From: Thermoanaerobaculales bacterium
Lineage (GTDB): Bacteria > Acidobacteriota > Thermoanaerobaculia > Thermoanaerobaculales > Sulfomarinibacteraceae
Direction: 5' to 3'
DNA: 64,000 nt
Assembly (NCBI GenBank): GCA_035358815.1
Contig: DAOPQC010000001.1
Location: forward strand, 404,720 to 468,719
This document shows positions 41,274-50,362 of this stretch, one piece after another; the first letter of the stretch is position 1; every line of letters begins with the position of its first letter. The notes under the pieces are model-generated. The model was given only the letters and a program-made list of their open reading frames with translations. It did not search any database and was not told where the DNA came from. The translations under genes were made by a program, and so were the position numbers.

Positions 41274-43189
41274 AGTTCGTCCTTGCCGGGCAGCCCAACT
41301 CCGGGAAAAGCACGATCTTCAATGCGGTGGCGGGCTACCGGTCCGCCACCGCGAACTTCCCGGGCTCCTCGGTCTCCTACACGGTCAGCCGCGCCCTCAT
41401 CCAGGGTCGCGAGGTGGATGTGGTCGACCTGCCCGGCGTCTACTCGCTGACCTCGTCGGACACGGTTGCGGGCGAGGGGGAGAGCTACCTCCTCGATGGC
41501 GGCTACGACCTCATCATCGATGTTGTCGACGCGAGTCGGCTCGGGCGGTCGCTCGAGCTCACGCTCCAGCTGCTCGAGCTTCAGCGGCCGATGATCGTCG
41601 CCCTCAACATGGTCGACGAGGCCGAGCGGCGCGGCATCTCGGTCGACGTTTCCGGACTCGAGCGTGAGCTGGGCGTGCCGGTGGTCGCGACCATCGCGAG
41701 GCGGGGCAAGGGTCTGCGTGAGCTCTTCCGGACCGCCCTCCGGCACGCGCACGTCGGCGGCCCAGCGCCCGCGAGGCGCCTCGATCGAGAGGTCGAGCAC
41801 GCCCTGGCGACGGTGTCATCGGCTCTGCAGGAATCGGGGGTCAAGACCGGCGTGCCGCTGAGGTTTGCGGCCACCAAGCTGATCGAGGATGACCGCCACT
41901 TCCACGGCATCGTCCTCGGCTGGTACCCCGGGCTGGAGGCGGCGGTCGCGGTGGCCGTCTCGGATCTCGAGCGGGCCCATGGATGGTCGGCCGACCAGAT
42001 CGTGTCCGGGGGCCGGCACGCGGTGGCGCACTCGATCGAGGAGCAGGTGTCGGTCCACGGCAGCCCCAGTGTCGGTTGGAGGGAGTGGCTCGATCGGCTC
42101 CTGCTGGGCCCGTGGACCGGTGGCCTGCTCATGGTCGCCATCCTGACGACGCTGTTCTGGGGAGTCTTCGGCGTCGGGCGGCGCATCGAAGGCCCCCTCG
42201 TCCAGCTCTTCGAGCACGTGAACGCGGCGGTCGTCGGCCGTCTCGAACCGGGAAGCCTCCTCGCCACTGTCGCCGACGGGATTGTCATGGGCCTCGCCGG
42301 CGGGGTCGCCATCGTCCTGCCGTACCTGATCCCGTTCCTGCTCGGCCTGGCGATCCTCGAGGACACCGGATACCTGCCGCGGCTCGCCTACATCCTGGAC
42401 AGCCTCATGCACCGCATCGGCCTGCACGGCAAGTCGGTGCTGCCGCTCATCCTCGGCTACGGCTGCTCGGTGCCGGCCATCATGTCGACGAGGATCCTGG
42501 AGTCGAAGCGAGATCGGCGTATCACCGGCGCGCTGGCGGCGTTCATCCCTTGCTCAGCTCGAAGCGTGGTCATCTTCGGGCTGGTCGCAGCCTATCTCGG
42601 CCCGCTGTGGGCGCTTCTCGTCTACCTGCTCAACCTGGGCGTGGTCGTGGTCCTCGGGAACATCTTGGGCCGGAGGATGCGCGGCAGCTCTCCCGGGCTC
42701 ATCCTGGAGATCCCGGAGCTCAGCGTGCCGCACCCGAGGACCCTCGCGGCAAAGACATGGCTGACGATGCGCGAGTTCATCACCATCGCCTGGCCGCTGC
42801 TGGTCGCCTCGTCGGTGGTGCTCGGCCTTCTCGAGTGGTTCCATGCCCACGACGGCATCAACGCGATGCTGTCCCCGCTGACCGTGACGGTCCTCGGGCT
42901 GCCGGCCGCCGTCGGCATGACCCTGGTGTTCGGCGTGCTGCGCAAGGAGCTCACGCTCGTCATGCTCGTGCAGGCGCTCGGCACCACTGACGTCGGCAGC
43001 GCGATGACCGTCGCGCAGCTGATGACCTTCACGCTGTTCGTCGTCTTCTACGTGCCCTGCATCGCGACGCTCGCGGTCATGGCGCGCGAGATGGGATGGC
43101 GGGACACGGCGTGGGTGGCAGGCTTGACGACAGTGGTCGCCACCGCGATCGCGTTTGCCGGCCGCTTCGCCTTCGCCATCGCCACCTGA
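41270..43189 (+). CDS. feoB: Ferrous iron transporter B (GTPase-permease)
   Basis: 639-residue inner-membrane Fe(II) transporter. The cytosolic G domain has G1 GQPNSGKST (7-15), G3 DLPG (53-56) and G4 NMVD (113-116); G5-like VATIARRGKG follows. A helical GDI region leads to two Gate/nucleoside-transporter-like membrane halves, including EDTGYLPRLAYILDSLMHRIGLHGKSVLP and YGCSVPAIMSTRIL (the Cys-containing Gate motif) and ending near residue 638. It is shorter than E. coli FeoB (773) but normal for many phyla. It is cotranscribed with feoA. The 190 bp downstream hold a degenerate inverted repeat. Confidence 0.95.
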   Translation: MKFVLAGQPNSGKSTIFNAVAGYRSATANFPGSSVSYTVSRALIQGREVDVVDLPGVYSLTSSDTVAGEGESYLLDGGYDLIIDVVDASRLGRSLELTLQLLELQRPMIVALNMVDEAERRGISVDVSGLERELGVPVVATIARRGKGLRELFRTALRHAHVGGPAPARRLDREVEHALATVSSALQESGVKTGVPLRFAATKLIEDDRHFHGIVLGWYPGLEAAVAVAVSDLERAHGWSADQIVSGGRHAVAHSIEEQVSVHGSPSVGWREWLDRLLLGPWTGGLLMVAILTTLFWGVFGVGRRIEGPLVQLFEHVNAAVVGRLEPGSLLATVADGIVMGLAGGVAIVLPYLIPFLLGLAILEDTGYLPRLAYILDSLMHRIGLHGKSVLPLILGYGCSVPAIMSTRILESKRDRRITGALAAFIPCSARSVVIFGLVAAYLGPLWALLVYLLNLGVVVVLGNILGRRMRGSSPGLILEIPELSVPHPRTLAAKTWLTMREFITIAWPLLVASSVVLGLLEWFHAHDGINAMLSPLTVTVLGLPAAVGMTLVFGVLRKELTLVMLVQALGTTDVGSAMTVAQLMTFTLFVVFYVPCIATLAVMAREMGWRDTAWVAGLTTVVATAIAFAGRFAFAIAT

Positions 43190-43228
43190 CCCGGTCGGTG
43201 GCGAGTTTCAGTCCGGCCTGTCGCGGAC

Positions 43229-43318
43229 TTGAACCGCAGAGGCCGAAGAGACCGCGGGGGGAATGGCTGGAAGGTTGAATGGTCCGTCTCTGCGTGCTCC
43301 GCGCACGCTGCGGTTCGA
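43229..43318. repeat. Degenerate palindromic intergenic repeat after feoB
   Basis: Arms CTTGAACCGCAG and CTGCGGTTCGAG (about 43229-43240 and 43308-43319) pair almost perfectly. Purine-rich GAGG/GAAGAG and pyrimidine-rich GTCTCTGCG segments lie inside. It resembles a REP-like mobile palindrome lying between the convergent feoB and queC genes. No T-run is present for standard termination. Confidence 0.55.
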
Positions 43319-43379
43319 GCTGGTATGGGCCTAGAGTGTGATCGCCCATTCCGCTCCCTGGCTCGGGCACGGCGAGGGC

Positions 43380-44075
43380 CTATCCCGCGTATCGCGTGGG
43401 GTCGGCGACCCCTGCCTCCGCGAACCCCCGGCGCCGCAGCTGGCAGGCCTCGCACCGGCCGCAGGCCGCGCCCGACGGTGCCGGGTCGTAGCACGAGCGG
43501 GTCAGCGAGTAGTCGACGCCGAGCGCAAGCCCGCGCCGGATGATCTCGGCCTTGGTCATATGGAGCAGCGGGGCGTGGACGCGGAAGCGAGTCCCGCGCT
43601 CGCTGCCGGCAGCAGTGGCGACGTTTGCGAGCTGTTCGAACGCCTCGATGAACCGCGGACGGCAGTCCGGGTAGCCGGAGTAGTCGACCGCATTGGCGCC
43701 GAGGAAAAGGTCAGCCGCGCCAACGACCTCGGCAAGGCCGAGCAGGAGCGAGAGGAGCACGGTGTTGCGCGCCGGCACGTATGTCACCGGCACCCTCGAG
43801 GGATCTGGCCGCCGGTCCGACGGGACCTCGATGGCGTCGGTGAGGGCCGAACCGCCGATGGCGCGGAGGTCGACCTTGAGCTCACGGTGGGAAGCTGCGC
43901 CGAGCGCCTGCGCAACGGCGCGTGCCGCCTCCAACTCGATCCTGTGGCGCTGGCCGTAGTCGACGGTCAGGCAGTGGCAGACGTAGCCGTCGGCGCGCGC
44001 GATCGCGAGGACGGTCGCCGAGTCGAGCCCGCCGGACAGCAGGACGGCAGCAGGTGGCGCCGGCATCAGCGACAT
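43380..44075 (-). CDS. queC: 7-cyano-7-deazaguanine synthase (preQ0 synthase)
   Basis: QueC converts 7-carboxy-7-deazaguanine plus ammonia and ATP to preQ0 for queuosine tRNA modification. The 231-residue protein has the PP-loop VLLSGGLDSATVLAIA near residue 11, DYGQRHRIEL, VPARNTVLLSLLLGLAEVVGA, GANAVDYSGYPDCRPRF and a C-terminal zinc site with four Cys in SCYDPAPSGAACGRCEACQLR. All are diagnostic. No ribosome site is obvious. No other queuosine genes adjoin it. Confidence 0.95.
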   Translation of the reverse strand: MSLMPAPPAAVLLSGGLDSATVLAIARADGYVCHCLTVDYGQRHRIELEAARAVAQALGAASHRELKVDLRAIGGSALTDAIEVPSDRRPDPSRVPVTYVPARNTVLLSLLLGLAEVVGAADLFLGANAVDYSGYPDCRPRFIEAFEQLANVATAAGSERGTRFRVHAPLLHMTKAEIIRRGLALGVDYSLTRSCYDPAPSGAACGRCEACQLRRRGFAEAGVADPTRYAG

Positions 44076-44158
44076 TGTGCCGCCAAGGCAGGTGGCCGCA
44101 CAAGGCTCCGGCGATGATCAGCCTGGAGATCGTCGCCCGCGGGGCGCCACCGCTCCCG

Positions 44159-45190
44159 TCAGGGGCCGACCAGACGACGCGCGTCTTCCCAAAGCTGCGC
44201 CACCAGCTGGTCGTCCGGCATCGGCACCGCGGCCATGCTCCGGCACAGGTCCCGGCGCAGCGTGCCGAGGCGAGCCGTGGTCTCGGTGAGGCGCATCCGG
44301 AATGCGGAGTCCGACGCCATCGCGTCCTCGATCCGACCGATGATCTCCGGCAGGCGGTCGAAGGCCTTGCAGACCAGCACTCCATGGTTCCGCGCGCGCA
44401 GCGCATCAACCACCAGATCGGGGAGGTCGCCGAGGCCGGACAACGCACCCATCTCGAGGTCATCGCTGAGCACCACGGGCGAGCCGGGCAAGCTGATCGC
44501 CTTCGCGACCGCGCTCGGAGCAAGCGTCGCCGGACGGTCCGGGTCGCCGAGGCCTGGCGCCACCGCGTGGCCGACCATGACGATCGGGATATCCTCTGAC
44601 AGCGCTGCAAAAGCCTCGATGTGACGCCCCTGATCGAGCGGCGGGATCACCGGCAGCTCCGCGTGGGTGTCGGCAGCGATCGCCCCGAGACCTGGAAAGT
44701 GCTTCAGACAGCCTGCCACGCCCCAGGAGGCGAGGCCTTCGTTGAAAACCCGCGCGAGCGTCGCCACGCGCTCCGGGCTCGCGCTCAGGCAGCGTCCCTG
44801 GGCGGGGATGAAGCCCTCGCCGCAGTCGAGGTCGATGACGGGAGCGAGGTCGAGGTGGATCCCGAGCGCCCGGCATCCCGCCCCCGCGGCCTCGCCGAGG
44901 GCGCGCACGGCTCGCCGTCCGACCGCCGCAGCTGCGGCCGGCGACGGCAGCGTGCCCCACAGCCCCGCCAACCGATTGACCGCGCCGCCCTCGAGATCGA
45001 TCGCCACGAAGGGTCGCGGCTCGAGGTCGTCGAGGGCCGCCCCGAGCTCACGCACCTGCTCGGCGCTCACGATGTTCCGCGCGAACAGGATGACGCCGGT
45101 CGGCCTCACTCCGGCAAGGACCCCGCATTGCCCGGCGTCGAGCGAGGTTCCGGGCAGGCCGACGATCAGCGGCGCTTCGTCAATCCTCAT
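44159..45190 (-). CDS. nagZ: Beta-N-acetylhexosaminidase, GH3 (NagZ-like)
   Basis: Predicted cytosolic GH3 enzyme that removes GlcNAc from anhydro-muropeptides during cell-wall recycling. 343 residues with no signal peptide. Motifs: FVAIDLEGGAVNRL (E. coli NagZ VSVDQEGGRVQRF), CLKHFPGLGAIAADTHAELP with the general acid/base Asp-His dyad, and VVLSDDLEMGALSG with the nucleophile Asp. Its ATG overlaps the mutS stop by 11 bp, so translation is probably coupled to mutS, an unrelated function. The C-terminal helical tail after residue 290 is poorly conserved. Confidence 0.88.
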   Translation of the reverse strand: MRIDEAPLIVGLPGTSLDAGQCGVLAGVRPTGVILFARNIVSAEQVRELGAALDDLEPRPFVAIDLEGGAVNRLAGLWGTLPSPAAAAAVGRRAVRALGEAAGAGCRALGIHLDLAPVIDLDCGEGFIPAQGRCLSASPERVATLARVFNEGLASWGVAGCLKHFPGLGAIAADTHAELPVIPPLDQGRHIEAFAALSEDIPIVMVGHAVAPGLGDPDRPATLAPSAVAKAISLPGSPVVLSDDLEMGALSGLGDLPDLVVDALRARNHGVLVCKAFDRLPEIIGRIEDAMASDSAFRMRLTETTARLGTLRRDLCRSMAAVPMPDDQLVAQLWEDARRLVGP

Positions 45191-47780
45191 CGGTCAGCCG
45201 TTTCTTGAGCGTCGCAACGAGGTTGAGCGCCTCGAGCGGGGTGAGCCGGTCGGGCTCGGCCCGGCGCAGCTGATCGGCCACCTCTTCCGCCGCCGGCCGG
45301 AACAGGCCGAGCTGCTGGATGCGCTCGAGCCGCCCCTGAACCTGGTCCCCGCTCGCGGAAGTGTCGATGATCTTGAGCTCGTGACGCTCCAGGGTGGTGA
45401 GGATCTGCTCGGCTCGACCGCACACGCTCGCTGGGACTCCGGCGAGCTGGGCGACGTGGATCCCGTACGAGCGATCGGCCGGCCCCTCCACCACTCGGTG
45501 GAGAAACAGGATGGCGCCCCGCCACTCCTTGACCGCCATTGACCGGTTCACGAGCCTCGGCAACACGCTGGCGAGGTCGGTGAGCTCGTGGTAGTGGGTC
45601 GCGAACAGCACCAGTGCGGCGTGAGCCGGTTGATCGTGGAGGTACTCGACGATCGCCCACGCCAGCGACAGGCCGTCAAAGGTCGCCGTGCCGCGGCCCA
45701 CCTCATCGAGGATCACCAGCGAGCGCGCGGTGGCGTGGTGGAGGATGTTCGCGGCCTCGGTCATCTCGACCATGAAGGTCGACTCGCCCCGGGCGAGCAT
45801 GTCGGAGGCCCCGACGCGGGTGAAGATCCGGTCGGTCAGACCGATGGTGGCGGACGCTGCCGGCACGAAGCAGCCCGCGTGCGCCATGAGGGTGATCAGC
45901 GCGACCTGGCGCAGATAGGTCGACTTCCCCCCCATGTTGGGGCCGGTCAAGAGCACGATCTGAGCCGACCCCGGGTCGAGCTCGCAGTCGTTGGCGATGA
46001 ATGGGGGTGACCGCTGGATCTGCTCGAGCACAGGGTGGCGGCCTTCGCGGATGACGATCCCGGGCGAGTCCTCCATCAGCGGCCGGCAGTAGTTCCACCG
46101 CCGCGCACGCTCGGCGAAGGCAGAGAGCACATCCAGCCCGGACACGGCGCCGGCGCTGGTGGTCATCCGTTGCGCGTGGCGACACAGCTCGGCGAGGAGG
46201 GCGTCGTACAGCTCGCGTTCGCGGCTGACGACCCGTTCCTCGGCGGCCAGGATCTTGGACTCGAGCTCCTTGAGCTCCGGCGTGACGAAGCGCTCCGCGT
46301 TGGTGAGCGTCTGGCGCCGCTCGTAGTGCTGCGGCACCCGTTCGAGATTGGCCTTGCTGACCTCGATGTAGTAGCCGAAGACCTTGTTGTAGCGGACCTT
46401 CAACGAGGAAATGCCCGAGGCCTCGCGCTCGGCGATCTCGATCCCGGCCAGCAGCTCCTTGCCACCGCGGGCGAGCTGGCGCTGCTCGTCGAGCTCCGGG
46501 TCCCAGCCGCTGGCGAGCACTCCGGAGCCGACGACGGCGGCGGGGTTCGCCGCGAGGCGGGTGTGCAGCAGGCCAGCGACGTCCTCGAGAGGGTCGAGCG
46601 CGTCAGCCAGGCGACGCAGGAGAGGTGAGGTCGCGCGACGAGCGGTTTCGCGCAGGGCCGGCAGCTGAACGAGACAGCTGCGCAGGGAGTGCAGCTCGCG
46701 CGGTGTCGCGAGCCGCAGGCCCACTCGCGCCGCCAGGCGCTCGAGATCGGGGACGTCTTCGAGTGCCGTGCTCAGCACCCCCAGCAGCGAGGGGTCTTCC
46801 GTCAGCTCGGCCACCGCACGATGGCGTTCGGCGATGACCTCGAGGTCGACGCTCGGCCGCGTCAGCCAGTCGCGGAGCCGCCTCGACCCCATCCGAGTTC
46901 GCGTGCAGTCGAGAGCCCCGACAAGCGAGGCCTCACGGCGCCCGTCGGCGGCGCGCTCGATCTCGAGGTTGCCGAGGCTGGCGCGGTCGATGATGAGCGC
47001 GTCGTCCGCTTGCCGACGCACGAAGGTTGCCAGGTGCCCGAGGCTGCCTCGCTGCGTGCCCTCGGCATAGCCGAGCAGGGCGCCCGCCATGCCGACGAGC
47101 GGCTCTCCTGACTCCAGGCCGAACCCGCGCAGTGAGCTGACGCCGAGCACCCTGCGCAGGCGCTCCTCGCCGGCCGACGGCGAGAACTGCTCGGCCGGGA
47201 TCGGGGTCACGGTCGGGGGTGCCAGCTCGGCTGGCCAGACCTCGAGCCACCCATCCCATCCCTCGGCAACCAGGATCTCGCGCGGTCGCAGTCGCGCAAG
47301 CTGCTCGGAGAGCGCGACGCGGGTGTCGCAGCGAATGCCCTCGAACGTCCCGGTGCTCAGCTCGAGCCACGCCAGGGCGTACGACTCGTCGTCCCCGCCG
47401 AAGGCTGCCAGGAAGCAGCGCTCGCTGCCCTCGAGGAGATCGGTGGACGACACGGTCCCCGGAGTGTGGGTGCGGACGATCTCCCGCCGTACCAGCCCTC
47501 TGGCCGTGGCCGGGTCCTCGACCTGCTCGGCAACGGCAACCCTGAACCCGGCTTCGAGCAGCTTGCCGAGGTAGCCGTCAAAAGCGTGGTAGGGCACGCC
47601 GCACATCGGAGCCTCGACCGCATCGTTGTGGCGGCGGCGGGTGAGCGCGATGCCCAGCACCGGAGCTGCCCGCTGGGCGTCCTCGAAGAAGAGCTCGTAG
47701 AAGTCCCCCATTCGGTACAGCAGAAGTGCGGAGCCGGCCTGCTGCTTCAGCTCCAGATATTGGCGCAGCATGGGGGTCAT
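45180..47780 (-). CDS. mutS: DNA mismatch repair protein MutS
   Basis: 866 residues. The mismatch-sensing loop is GDFYELF (25-31, intercalating Phe27 and Glu29). Connector, lever and clamp domains follow, then the ATPase with Walker A TGPNMGGKSTYLRQ near residue 612, the STFMVEM loop, Walker B LVILDEVGRGTATFDG and ATHYHEL. The C-terminal dimerisation tail is present (DQVQGRLERIQQLGLF). ATG 47780 (MTPMLRQYLELK) matches the family start better than the in-frame GTG at 47786. A weak -10 (GATAAT, 47795-47800 on the minus strand) lies just upstream. Confidence 0.97.
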   Translation of the reverse strand: MTPMLRQYLELKQQAGSALLLYRMGDFYELFFEDAQRAAPVLGIALTRRRHNDAVEAPMCGVPYHAFDGYLGKLLEAGFRVAVAEQVEDPATARGLVRREIVRTHTPGTVSSTDLLEGSERCFLAAFGGDDESYALAWLELSTGTFEGIRCDTRVALSEQLARLRPREILVAEGWDGWLEVWPAELAPPTVTPIPAEQFSPSAGEERLRRVLGVSSLRGFGLESGEPLVGMAGALLGYAEGTQRGSLGHLATFVRRQADDALIIDRASLGNLEIERAADGRREASLVGALDCTRTRMGSRRLRDWLTRPSVDLEVIAERHRAVAELTEDPSLLGVLSTALEDVPDLERLAARVGLRLATPRELHSLRSCLVQLPALRETARRATSPLLRRLADALDPLEDVAGLLHTRLAANPAAVVGSGVLASGWDPELDEQRQLARGGKELLAGIEIAEREASGISSLKVRYNKVFGYYIEVSKANLERVPQHYERRQTLTNAERFVTPELKELESKILAAEERVVSRERELYDALLAELCRHAQRMTTSAGAVSGLDVLSAFAERARRWNYCRPLMEDSPGIVIREGRHPVLEQIQRSPPFIANDCELDPGSAQIVLLTGPNMGGKSTYLRQVALITLMAHAGCFVPAASATIGLTDRIFTRVGASDMLARGESTFMVEMTEAANILHHATARSLVILDEVGRGTATFDGLSLAWAIVEYLHDQPAHAALVLFATHYHELTDLASVLPRLVNRSMAVKEWRGAILFLHRVVEGPADRSYGIHVAQLAGVPASVCGRAEQILTTLERHELKIIDTSASGDQVQGRLERIQQLGLFRPAAEEVADQLRRAEPDRLTPLEALNLVATLKKRLTDED

Positions 47781-47847
47781 CTTCACTGCAGAGCATTATC
47801 CTGGAAGTCGGGGCCCGACGCCACCATTGGCGGCGCGGCGAGATCCG

Positions 47848-49212
47848 TTACAGCCTGCGGCGCCGCCGATGGGTGTGGCCGCCGAGCGGCTTGCCCTCAC
47901 GGCCCGCCAGGGAAAGGTGGTGTGGATCCCTCGCTTCTGAGCGAGGCTCGGGGGCAGCGTCGCGGGACCGAGGTTGAATCACGATCCTGCCCTTCCCGCG
48001 ACGTTTGGCTTCATACATCGCAGCGTCGGCGAGCTGCATCACGTAGCGCAGCGTGTCGAGGGAGGACACGACCTCGGTCACGCCGATGCTGACGCCGACG
48101 CCGGTGCCGGCCGGCATGGCTGCGGCGCCTGCCCACTCCCGAAACGCGGCGGCGATTCGAGTCGCCGTGGCGGCGCTCCCGACAGCGGACCTGCCGGGAA
48201 GGAGGATCAGGAACTCGTCACCTCCGTAGCGAAAAGCCGTGTCTTCGGCGCGCACGTTTCTGCGGATCGCGTCGCCGACCTGCTCGAGCACCTCGTCGCC
48301 GACGTCGTGACCGTACTGGTCATTAACCTGCTTGAAATCGTCGACATCGATCAGCATCACCGCGGTCGCCTCCCGAAGTACCTCAATGCGATTCGTCGCC
48401 TCAGTGAATGCTGTCTGCAGCCGACGCCGGTTAAGCAATCCTGTGAGATCGTCGTGCGAGCTAAGATGTGAAAGCTGAACCGTGAGTTCACTCAGTCGAC
48501 GATTGACATCCGCAATTGTCCGACGCCTTGCGTAATCCGTTCTGCGGTGCGTCTCAAGTGTCCTACAGGCAAAGAGCCCAATGTATATCGTCGAGATGAC
48601 GAACGAGGTGTTGTTCACCAACACATCCATATTTGATGACTTATTGAACAGGATGATTTCATAGAAAAGAAACAGAAAAGATCCTGATATCGCTGCCTGC
48701 AGAAATGAGAGTTGAGCGAGTATATAGGAGTAAAAAAGGACGAGGATAAGGCCTACATAATAAAGGTCTGATGCCGGAGCATCTAGCACCGCCACCATTG
48801 CGATAATTGAACTTCCGCAAATGATTGTGACCAGGAATCCAATTGTCTTCAGTCCCTTTTGGAGGCTCGTCACATAGGTCGCGATCAGCGCCAACGCGAG
48901 GGTGGGCAAGCCGATCCCAAAGCGAATCGCCCAGAGAGCTTGCAGGTGCTCTGATGCAACCAGTACGTCGACCAAACCGAACCCCGCCCAAAGCGCTGAT
49001 CCAGATAGGTAGCAGAAGCGAGCTGGGCGGACGCTCGCGAGATTGTCGCGAGCGCGGAAGTCGCGTTCAATCTCGCGGTCGCGAAAGTGGAGGTGGCGCG
49101 TCAATTCGTATCGCACGTTTGACGTCGCTCTTTCACAGTAGAGACTCCACATGAAGATAGCACGGTGGAAGCTGACGGGCAACCGAGGCTGCGGAGGCGC
49201 GCAGGCGGTCAC
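47848..49212 (-). CDS. Membrane-bound diguanylate cyclase (GGDEF)
   Basis: Makes cyclic di-GMP from two GTP. About 454 residues. A cytoplasmic N-terminus (HLHFRDREIERDFRARD, as in membrane cyclase sensor domains) precedes five or six membrane helices (about 65-215), a short coiled linker and a GGDEF domain with active-site RYGGDEF (330-334) and metal ligand Asp290 (LIDVDDFK). RAED at 321-324 is a proper RxxD inhibitory I-site. The membrane half is strikingly AT-rich (about 48450-49000) while the GGDEF half has normal high GC, suggesting mixed ancestry. The start is uncertain: GTG 49212 or ATG 49152, neither with a ribosome site. An IS630 element ends 33 bp upstream of the GTG and may have displaced the promoter. 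Confidence 0.9.
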   Translation of the reverse strand: MTACAPPQPRLPVSFHRAIFMWSLYCERATSNVRYELTRHLHFRDREIERDFRARDNLASVRPARFCYLSGSALWAGFGLVDVLVASEHLQALWAIRFGIGLPTLALALIATYVTSLQKGLKTIGFLVTIICGSSIIAMVAVLDAPASDLYYVGLILVLFYSYILAQLSFLQAAISGSFLFLFYEIILFNKSSNMDVLVNNTSFVISTIYIGLFACRTLETHRRTDYARRRTIADVNRRLSELTVQLSHLSSHDDLTGLLNRRRLQTAFTEATNRIEVLREATAVMLIDVDDFKQVNDQYGHDVGDEVLEQVGDAIRRNVRAEDTAFRYGGDEFLILLPGRSAVGSAATATRIAAAFREWAGAAAMPAGTGVGVSIGVTEVVSSLDTLRYVMQLADAAMYEAKRRGKGRIVIQPRSRDAAPEPRSEARDPHHLSLAGREGKPLGGHTHRRRRRL

Positions 49213-49241
49213 TAACGCGCTAGCTCACTTCTCGCGAGTCC

Positions 49242-50321
49242 CTAGTGGCCTGTAACGGTTGAAGTGGAACTGGTAGGGCGGATTCGACGGCTGGGGTCGG
49301 AGTAGTTCCACTTGATGGGTTTTGGTGTTTGGTTGTAGCGGCGGATGTAGCGCATGAGTTTTCTGGCGAGGTCCTTGGTTGAGGTGAAGACGCCACGGGC
49401 GATGACGTCACGTTCGATCTTGGAGAACCAGAGTTCGACCTGGTTGAGCCACGAGGAGTAGGTCGGCGTGAAGTGCAGGTGGACGGTGGGATGCTCGTCG
49501 AGAAACTCCCGGACGCGTTGTGTCTTGTGGGTCGAAAGTTTGTCCAGGACGATGTGGATCTCGCGGTCGCGCGGCTCGCGGGCAACCGCTTGTGCCAGGA
49601 AGGCAACGAACTCTGCGCTAGTGTGGCGCGGCACCGGTTGGCCGAAGACCGTCCCCGTCTCGGTGTCGAAAGCAGCCAGCAATGACACGGTTCCGTGACG
49701 GTAGTACTCGAAGCCATGCCGCTCCAGGCGCCCCGGCGAAAACGGCAACAAAGGGTCAAGCCGGTCCAGGGCTTGAATGTCGTTCTTCTCGTCGACGCAG
49801 AACACCGCCGCATGCTGCGGTGGATTCAGATACAGCGCCAAGATATCCGCTGCCTTGGCCTCAAACTCCGGATCGTCTGACGCCATGTATCGCTCGATCC
49901 GGTGAGGCTTGATCCCCGCCCGCGCCCACACCCGCTGCACTGCCATGTGGTGGATCCCAAGCTCCCGCGCTAGCTTGCGCGTCGTCCAGTGCGTCGAGCC
50001 ATCCTTCGGCTTCGTCCGCGTCCTCGCCAGGATCCGGGCTTCCATCCTCGCCGTCAGCACACGGCGGGGTGCCCCCTGATACCGGCTGTACAGCCCGCCG
50101 ATCCCCTCCGCCTCGAACCGCGTCCGCCACCGGCTCACGTACGCACGCCCACACCCCACCGCGCCCTGGATCGCGTCGTACGTCGCCCCGTCCGCCAGCA
50201 TCAGAAGCACCCGCGCCCGCCGCGCGTCCTCCGCCCGCCCGCTCCGGCAACGCAGCCGCCGCTCCAGCTCCTCTCGATCACTCGCGCTCAGCTCAAGCAG
50301 CCTCTGTCTTCGCATGCCCAA
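49242..50321 (-). CDS. IS630-family transposase (copy 1), intact
   Basis: 359 residues. The N-terminal winged-helix region (ARRARVLLMLADGATYDAIQGAVGCGRAYVSRWRTRF) is followed by a DDE domain: Asp in VFCVDEKN, Asp in HIVLDKLSTHKT, Glu in NQVELWFSKIERDV, all present, with the IS630 signature FTPTYSSWLNQVE. The coding region extends through the terminal repeat, and its TAG stop is completed by the flanking TA plus one host base (49242-49244). Likely active or recently active. About three-quarters identical by eye to the adjacent copy. Confidence 0.93.
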   Translation of the reverse strand: MGMRRQRLLELSASDREELERRLRCRSGRAEDARRARVLLMLADGATYDAIQGAVGCGRAYVSRWRTRFEAEGIGGLYSRYQGAPRRVLTARMEARILARTRTKPKDGSTHWTTRKLARELGIHHMAVQRVWARAGIKPHRIERYMASDDPEFEAKAADILALYLNPPQHAAVFCVDEKNDIQALDRLDPLLPFSPGRLERHGFEYYRHGTVSLLAAFDTETGTVFGQPVPRHTSAEFVAFLAQAVAREPRDREIHIVLDKLSTHKTQRVREFLDEHPTVHLHFTPTYSSWLNQVELWFSKIERDVIARGVFTSTKDLARKLMRYIRRYNQTPKPIKWNYSDPSRRIRPTSSTSTVTGH

Positions 50322-50362
50322 TCATGGCACACGACGGTATCGAAGTCAATGTTACAGGCCAT
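49245..50362 (-). mobile_element. IS630-family insertion sequence, copy 1 (1118 bp)
   Basis: Bounded by TA on both sides (49243-49244 and 50363-50364). Terminal inverted repeats are GTGGCCTGTAAC at the left end and the complement of ATGGCCTGTAAC at the right, 11 of 12 identical. It carries one intact transposase gene that runs to the left tip. Confidence 0.88.

Noticed and set aside
47848..49212. Inactive (degenerate) GGDEF protein
   Set aside because: The GGDEF motif, the metal-binding Asp in LIDVDDF and the RxxD I-site are all intact, so activity is expected.
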